From an uncultured Sphingomonas sp. (GTDB taxonomy: Bacteria > Pseudomonadota > Alphaproteobacteria > Sphingomonadales > Sphingomonadaceae), in assembly GCF_937859915.1 (NCBI RefSeq), contig NZ_CALMAW010000130.1, forward strand, positions 1-36,164: a stretch of DNA of 36,164 nt, read 5' to 3'. Shown here in pieces: positions 32,566 through 36,164 of this stretch. A model generated the notes under the pieces. The model searched no databases and was not told where the DNA came from. It saw only the letters and a list, made by a program, of their open reading frames with translations. Position 1 is the first letter of the stretch, and each line of letters opens with the position of its first letter. A program made the translations under genes and the position numbers.

Positions 32566-33174
32566 TCAATTCTCGGTCGGCTCGCCGCCCGCAAGATGGG
32601 CAGCTGCGGCAGCCTTAGCCTCGGCAATGCCCTTGGGCTTGGACTTTGCAGGCTTACTAGCAGGAGCGTCGGCCGCAGCCTTTGCGGGGCGGCCACGCTT
32701 CTTCGGCGTCGCCGTTTCGACAACGGCTTCGGTAGCGTGAACGACGGCATCCTTGACGGTCGTGCCAGCCTTTTTGCCTAAGCCGGAGCTTTTTGCAAAC
32801 TCACCACGCATCGCTGCATAGGCAGGAGCAACCATCGGATAATCATGGGGCAGCCCCCACTTTGATCGGTAGTCCGCCGGCGTCATTTGATATTGAGTCA
32901 TCAGATACCGCTTCAGCATCTTCATCTTTTTGCCGGATTCAAGCGACACGATATAATCGTTCTTGATGCTCGATTTGATTGGCACGGCGGGCTCCTGCTT
33001 CGGGGCCTCCGGAGTCGCAGGACTGAGCGCCTCGGCCAGCGCCGAGTGAATCGACGCAATTAATGTCGCAACGTCAGCGGTCGCGATCTCATTCTTACTG
33101 ACGTATGCTGAAACAATGTCGGCGGTCATGGTGATCAGATCGGTATCGGCTTCAGACAATGGATAGCTCCGCAC
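32566..33174 (-). CDS. MucR/Ros-family regulator lacking the zinc ligands, with AT-hook-like tail
   Basis: The 202-residue protein has the MucR N-terminus (DLITMTADIVSAYVSKNEI) and DNA-binding core with TPADYRSKWGLPHDYPMVAP, AYAAMRGEFAKSSGLGKK. MucR proteins are global silencers. In Ros the zinc ligands are two Cys and two His; here the corresponding positions read SLES (Ser77, Ser80), KRYLM (Tyr90) and QYQM (Tyr95), so none remains. Zinc-free Ros homologues are known in Mesorhizobium. The tail (about 155-202) is Ala/Lys/Pro-rich with KKRGRPAK, an AT-hook-like motif. Start is GTG 33174. It may silence island genes. Confidence 0.88.
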   Translation of the reverse strand: MRSYPLSEADTDLITMTADIVSAYVSKNEIATADVATLIASIHSALAEALSPATPEAPKQEPAVPIKSSIKNDYIVSLESGKKMKMLKRYLMTQYQMTPADYRSKWGLPHDYPMVAPAYAAMRGEFAKSSGLGKKAGTTVKDAVVHATEAVVETATPKKRGRPAKAAADAPASKPAKSKPKGIAEAKAAAAAHLAGGEPTEN

Positions 33175-33299
33175 ACTTGTAGCAGCCCGTCGTACCCCTT
33201 TCGATGATCGTGTCCAAGCTCGGCTTTGGCGATCTGAGAAGCGATGGGTCTATGAGGAGAGCAACACGTTGATGTTCATTCAAAATGGGGAGCGATTAG

Positions 33300-33506
33300 A
33301 TGGCTTGGAGCAGGATCGATCAGAACAGTCCGCCGATAGGTAGACCGGTGCTCGTTCGGACGATCGAAGGCGACGACCCTATCATAGCCTTCTTAGCCCC
33401 GGACAAGATTTGGTACGCTGGAGGTGCCCTGGTGCAGAGTTCGATGACGCTGATTGCCGCTACGCCGACGGAATGGTGCGAGCCTGACGGAGCGGAGACG
33501 CTGTAG
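33300..33506 (+). CDS. Small DUF551-like protein
   Basis: This 68-residue frame starts at ATG 33300, preceded by GGGGAG, and reads MAWSRIDQNSPPIGRPVLVR, then DDPIIAFLAPDKIWYAGG and ends PTEWCEP. The W-x-I ... P-x-x-G-x-PVLV ... W ... T-x-W-x-P layout resembles DUF551, short proteins common in phages and mobile elements. Function unknown. Divergent from the mucR-like gene; the 147 bases after it hold only fragmentary frames. Confidence 0.6.
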   Translation: MAWSRIDQNSPPIGRPVLVRTIEGDDPIIAFLAPDKIWYAGGALVQSSMTLIAATPTEWCEPDGAETL

Positions 33507-33653
33507 CGAAGGGAACGCGGCTAACCTCCCAGAGAACTATCGTCACCGGGCGATGATCGACCTGATTGCGGACGTTGCAAAAAAGCGAGATAAGGTTCCT
33601 TGATACGGCGGCTGGGAACGGAATCCTACCGTCACGGCAAGAGGTCATACCGA

Positions 33654-33875
33654 ATGACGAAGAAGGGTCAGCATGTGGTCCCTAACGGCAATGGCTGGAG
33701 CGTCAAAAAGGCAGGTGGTGTTAAAGCTTCAAGTAATCACCCGACTCAAGCTGGAGCCGTACAGGCCGCAACCCAGATAGCGAAAAACCAAAAGACCGAA
33801 CTTTATGTGCATGGAAAGGATGGAAGGATCCGAGAGCACAATTCATATTCGGGCGGGCTTCGCACGAAAAAGTGA
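33654..33875 (+). CDS. DUF2188 family small protein
   Basis: From ATG 33654 the protein has 73 residues beginning MTKKGQHVVPNGNGWSVKKA, with GAVQAATQIAKNQKTELYVH and the closing GKDGRIREHNSY. This is the recognisable DUF2188 pattern: a HVVPxxxGW strand, a helix, and a final GRIxEHNSY strand. Function unknown. Its stop overlaps the GTG start of the next gene, so it is the first gene of a two-gene operon with a TIR-like protein. An ATG at 33600 would add an unlike basic leader. Confidence 0.85.
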   Translation: MTKKGQHVVPNGNGWSVKKAGGVKASSNHPTQAGAVQAATQIAKNQKTELYVHGKDGRIREHNSYSGGLRTKK

Positions 33876-34501
33876 ATGCTCCACAACCGCCCTTTGAACG
33901 GTCCGTCTTTATCAATTGCCCGTTCGATCCCGAATATGCGCCGATCCTCCAGGCAGTTGCTTTTTGTGTGATATTTCTTGGTTTCTATCCGCGGCTTGCA
34001 CCGGAGAATAGTGATAACGCCGCTGGCCGACTTGATCGCATAATCGACTTGATACGTGGATCCCGGTACGGGATCCATGACCTTACAAGATGTAAGTCGA
34101 TTGCCCCCGACGAGTTTTCTCGAATGAACATGCCTTTTGAGCTTGGACTGGATCACGCTTGCAAACGATACGGAAACGATCAACTTCCAGATAAGCAGAT
34201 ACTAATCCTGGAACACACCAAATATGATTATCAGAAAGCGCTTTCTGATATATCTGGTTGGGATATTCAGGTGCACGAGGGGAAATTTGAGAAAGCCGTT
34301 CGCAAGGTCCGTAGCTGGCTGATCGCTCAAGCTGGAGCTCCCGCAGTCGGGTCAGCGCTGATCCAAGGGAAATATCTCGAGTTTCAGGAATGGTATTGGC
34401 AGCGCGAGACCGCGGCGGGATCATCCGACGAAGATATTCAAGAATATCCGACAGCTGAACTGGTTCGAGCAATGCATGAGTGGAAAGCGGCGCAGACCTA
34501 A
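33872..34501 (+). CDS. TIR-like/nucleotide-hydrolase-fold protein
   Basis: This 209-residue protein starts at GTG 33872. RSVFINCPFDPEYAPILQAV, then VIFLGFYPRLAPENSD, LIRGSRYGIHDLTRCKS and SRMNMPFELGLDHACKRYG form a pattern I recognise from a family of bacterial proteins often found in islands, with a TIR-like or deoxyribosyltransferase-like fold. The conserved glutamate is Glu90 in NMPFELGL. The last 60 residues are helical. The family is not one whose activity I can name; NAD or nucleotide cleavage is inference. It is translationally coupled with the DUF2188 gene and ends before a hairpin. Confidence 0.75.
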   Translation: MNAPQPPFERSVFINCPFDPEYAPILQAVAFCVIFLGFYPRLAPENSDNAAGRLDRIIDLIRGSRYGIHDLTRCKSIAPDEFSRMNMPFELGLDHACKRYGNDQLPDKQILILEHTKYDYQKALSDISGWDIQVHEGKFEKAVRKVRSWLIAQAGAPAVGSALIQGKYLEFQEWYWQRETAAGSSDEDIQEYPTAELVRAMHEWKAAQT

Positions 34502-34508
34502 TGCGGAA

Positions 34509-34528
34509 AAGGCAGCATTAAGTGCCTT
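34509..34528 (+). terminator. Hairpin after the TIR-like gene
   Basis: AAGGCA-GCATTAAG-TGCCTT forms a 6-bp stem 8 bases after the stop at 34501, with CCTT following. A weak intrinsic terminator for the DUF2188/TIR-like operon. The rest of the 163-bp gap shows no gene. Confidence 0.45.
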
Positions 34529-34664
34529 CCTTCACTGATGCGGAAGCGAACGGTCGGGAGGCGCCCACCAATCGCGTTCAACGCCATGGAGCGAACGTGC
34601 ACATGCGGACATCCGTTAACTTTGAATCGCGAGTGTCGCGCAGGTAACTGCTAGACCGACGGGG

Positions 34665-35924
34665 TCACTCTTTAGACACTTCCTCCAAGGCCTTAGTCAC
34701 CATCTTCACGGCAATGCTGAGCCAAGAAGCTTGGGTCACACGAGCGGCGCTAGGTGAGATGCTCGACGCAACATCGACCGCTGCCATTACAACGGTGACG
34801 GCTACCGTGGTCGCGATGCCCGTCTTGATACCCTTTTTCACGCCCTCGTCGGCTGCGCCGAGCCAGCCTCCAAAGGTTGTGAAGACTACATTGACAAGGT
34901 TCTCGATCGTTCGGAGAGCACCGAAGACGGCGCGTTTTGACGCGGAGCGCCTTTCGCGCATGGCCTCAAGCATCCAACGGATAGTTCGCGGAACTTCAGG
35001 GTCAACAGCGTCTTTGGCTGCAACTAGGTCAGCGACGAGCTTGGTTCCTGCTTGATAGACAGCCTTCAAATCCTCGGTCGTATATTCAGCCATCGCGGCA
35101 TTCTCATTGTACCGGTTCCACTCTGGGAACTGCGCGACGTACATCGCCACGGTGACGCTGAACGCTTGAAGATACGCTGATACGATGCCAGGTAGTTCCT
35201 CGCTGTTTGCATTCACGTAAACTTGGAGGGTCATGCTTTGGATGCCGAGCGCAATGATGTCGGCTCGGCTTTTCAGACGTTCGTTGATGTCGGCTACCAA
35301 TTCAATGAGCCGCTTGTCGAAGTTGCTTCCCTCCAGCTCCTCCTTAAGCTTGACCGCACGAATGATCAGCTCCTCACGTGCCCGATCGGCGTTTGCGCTA
35401 TCGAGGTCGCCAGCGATAGCGGCACGGTGATTGATCTTCAGGATCGTGCCGGCAACCACGAACTCTACGGGGCCGAGTTGCTGCGCCGGAAGCAGACTTA
35501 GAAGTTCCTTGCTAGTGGGGCGCGGGTAGGCTGGTCGAGACTCGAAGGTAGCGATGTCCCGGCGAATGCCTGTGGTCAGGTCGCTTACCAACTCGGCGAG
35601 AGTGGAAAGATTAAGCTGACCGGCTCGAGGCGTCGCCTTTGCCAACCGCACGTTGAAGAAGGGATGAGAAGAAAGGCGTTCCAGAGCCGACGCGGCAATC
35701 TGAAGCTCCGCAAAGGCTTTGGCGAGAGGCGAGGATGCAAAGGCGCCGTCCATCATTTGACCGACATGCGCGGCCTCATTGCGCAGCGAAACCACCTCCT
35801 CCCGATCAGGCCATCTTGCCTCCTGCTTCGAGGCCTCGATCACGATCTCGCCAGCCAACACCCTCACATCGTTGCGACGGATGCGAACCCACGTTGATGA
35901 ATTCCGGATAGCTGGCTGGCTCAT
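34665..35924 (-). CDS. Unknown 419-residue helical protein with C-terminal hydrophobic region
   Basis: The protein is mostly predicted helix, with charged stretches (EELIIRAVKLKEELEGSNFD, LIELVADINERLKSRADII) that may form coiled coils around 185-225. Near the C-terminus, after TFGGWLGAADEGVKKGIK, a hydrophobic Ala/Val/Thr stretch (TGIATTVAVTVVMAAVDVAS) suggests one membrane span or a membrane-inserting helix. There is no signal peptide. No known family was recognised. It stands alone on the minus strand near the end of the window. A membrane-acting effector or phage-exclusion role would be a guess. Confidence 0.7.
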   Translation of the reverse strand: MSQPAIRNSSTWVRIRRNDVRVLAGEIVIEASKQEARWPDREEVVSLRNEAAHVGQMMDGAFASSPLAKAFAELQIAASALERLSSHPFFNVRLAKATPRAGQLNLSTLAELVSDLTTGIRRDIATFESRPAYPRPTSKELLSLLPAQQLGPVEFVVAGTILKINHRAAIAGDLDSANADRAREELIIRAVKLKEELEGSNFDKRLIELVADINERLKSRADIIALGIQSMTLQVYVNANSEELPGIVSAYLQAFSVTVAMYVAQFPEWNRYNENAAMAEYTTEDLKAVYQAGTKLVADLVAAKDAVDPEVPRTIRWMLEAMRERRSASKRAVFGALRTIENLVNVVFTTFGGWLGAADEGVKKGIKTGIATTVAVTVVMAAVDVASSISPSAARVTQASWLSIAVKMVTKALEEVSKE

Positions 35925-36129
35925 GGCGAGAGCTTAACCGCGAACCCGCTAATTAGGAATATGGCCGCCAAAACCTGGGGCCGTTCTCCGGCCACGCCGC
36001 ATGACCCGGTGGCAATTTGCGCGACTTTTTGAACGAGCGTCCGCTAGCGCAATCTGATCGTCCAATGCGATCAGGCGGCAACACACCAGAATCGAAAAAA
36101 AAGCTATCTGCTTGTAGATTCCGAGGGAA

Positions 36130-36163
36130 GCCGCCCCCCAATTCTGAAATGATGCCGCCCCCC
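36130..36163. repeat. Direct repeat of GCCGCCCCCC, possible insertion-sequence terminus
   Basis: GCCGCCCCCC occurs at 36130-36139 and 36154-36163, spaced 24 bases apart with AATTCTGAAATGAT between. Evenly spaced short repeats like this occur at the ends of IS21-family elements in proteobacteria, as remembered. The window stops here, so the transposase genes that would confirm it are not visible. The rest of 35925-36129 holds only a 7-bp hairpin (CTGATCG...CGATCAG, 36054-36074) and no supported gene. Confidence 0.35.
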
Positions 36164-36164
36164 T

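Larger units (their letters stand above)
23637..36164. mobile_element. Integrative genomic island at tRNA-Gly (right end outside window)
   Basis: The tRNA-Gly 3' end is followed within 105 bases by a tyrosine integrase in the same direction. From there composition drops in GC and gene content turns to small unrecognised proteins, regulators, a serine recombinase and nucleotide-enzyme-like proteins. No phage structural, replication or conjugation genes are seen, so it is an island of unknown transfer mode. No second copy of the tRNA 3' end was found downstream by eye, so the island probably extends past the window. The left edge is certain only to within the tRNA 3' half. Confidence 0.75.

Noticed and set aside
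33507-33653. Protein-like fragment (NLPENYRHRAMIDLIADVAK) after the DUF551-like gene
   Set aside because: It has only an internal ATG leaving 16 residues and no ribosome site; possibly a remnant, but too short to support as a gene.
35953-36141. 62-codon minus-strand frame at the window end
   Set aside because: No ribosome site, odd composition, and it overlaps the repeat region; not supported.
23637-36164. Prophage
   Set aside because: No capsid, tail, terminase, lysis or replication genes are visible; an integrase and DUF proteins alone do not make a prophage.
1-36164. CRISPR array or rRNA genes
   Set aside because: No regularly spaced 25-40 base repeats with unique spacers and no rRNA-like sequence were found by eye.

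Overview
The window is from an alphaproteobacterial chromosome, most probably a sphingomonad (Sphingomonas or a close relative). The basis is the high-GC coding style, the gene order mnmE-mnmG-rsmG-parA-parB, the leuS-lptE-holA run behind a DUF3576 lipoprotein, a MucR-type regulator, and dispersed palindromes of the kind common in sphingomonad genomes. No species can be named from the sequence alone.

Positions 1-23560 are conserved core chromosome. In order: the 3' end of rho; a TerC/YjbE membrane protein; a YggS-type PLP protein; a ThiE-like protein; a small predicted outer-membrane barrel; the block DUF3576-leuS-lptE-holA on the + strand; then a long minus-strand tract. That tract reads xth-ribA-L,D-transpeptidase-DUF6489-mnmE-mnmG-rsmG-parA-parB, with several 4-bp start/stop overlaps. 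Two perfect parS-type sites lie in it, one inside the 5' end of rsmG and one between mnmE and mnmG, so this tract is probably an origin-proximal centromere region. lolA, ftsK, a UbiH-type hydroxylase, a SpoIIAA-like protein, and a Trm112 / LON-domain / CnoX-like cluster follow. A palindromic repeat has inserted in frame into leuS at the edge of its editing domain.

At 23562 a tRNA-Gly(GCC) gene is followed at once by a tyrosine integrase. From there to the end (about 12.5 kb) the character changes: lower GC, short genes on both strands, mostly unrecognised products and no phage structural genes. This looks like an integrative island in the tRNA 3' end; its far junction is not in the window. 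Cargo includes a lipoprotein plus TM2-type membrane protein pair, an XRE regulator, a translationally coupled three-gene cassette (multi-span membrane protein, 50-residue membrane protein, DUF6414-like protein), a serine recombinase with a 34-bp inverted repeat at its promoter, two proteins of TIR / nucleoside-deoxyribosyltransferase-like fold, a family of small zinc-ribbon proteins, and a MucR homologue without its usual zinc ligands.

The strongest candidates for undescribed biology are the three-gene overlapping cassette at 27046-28465, the two TIR-like loci with their neighbours, and the zinc-ribbon family found twice in the island. Defence or inter-element conflict is the most natural reading, but that is inference from context and fold resemblance.
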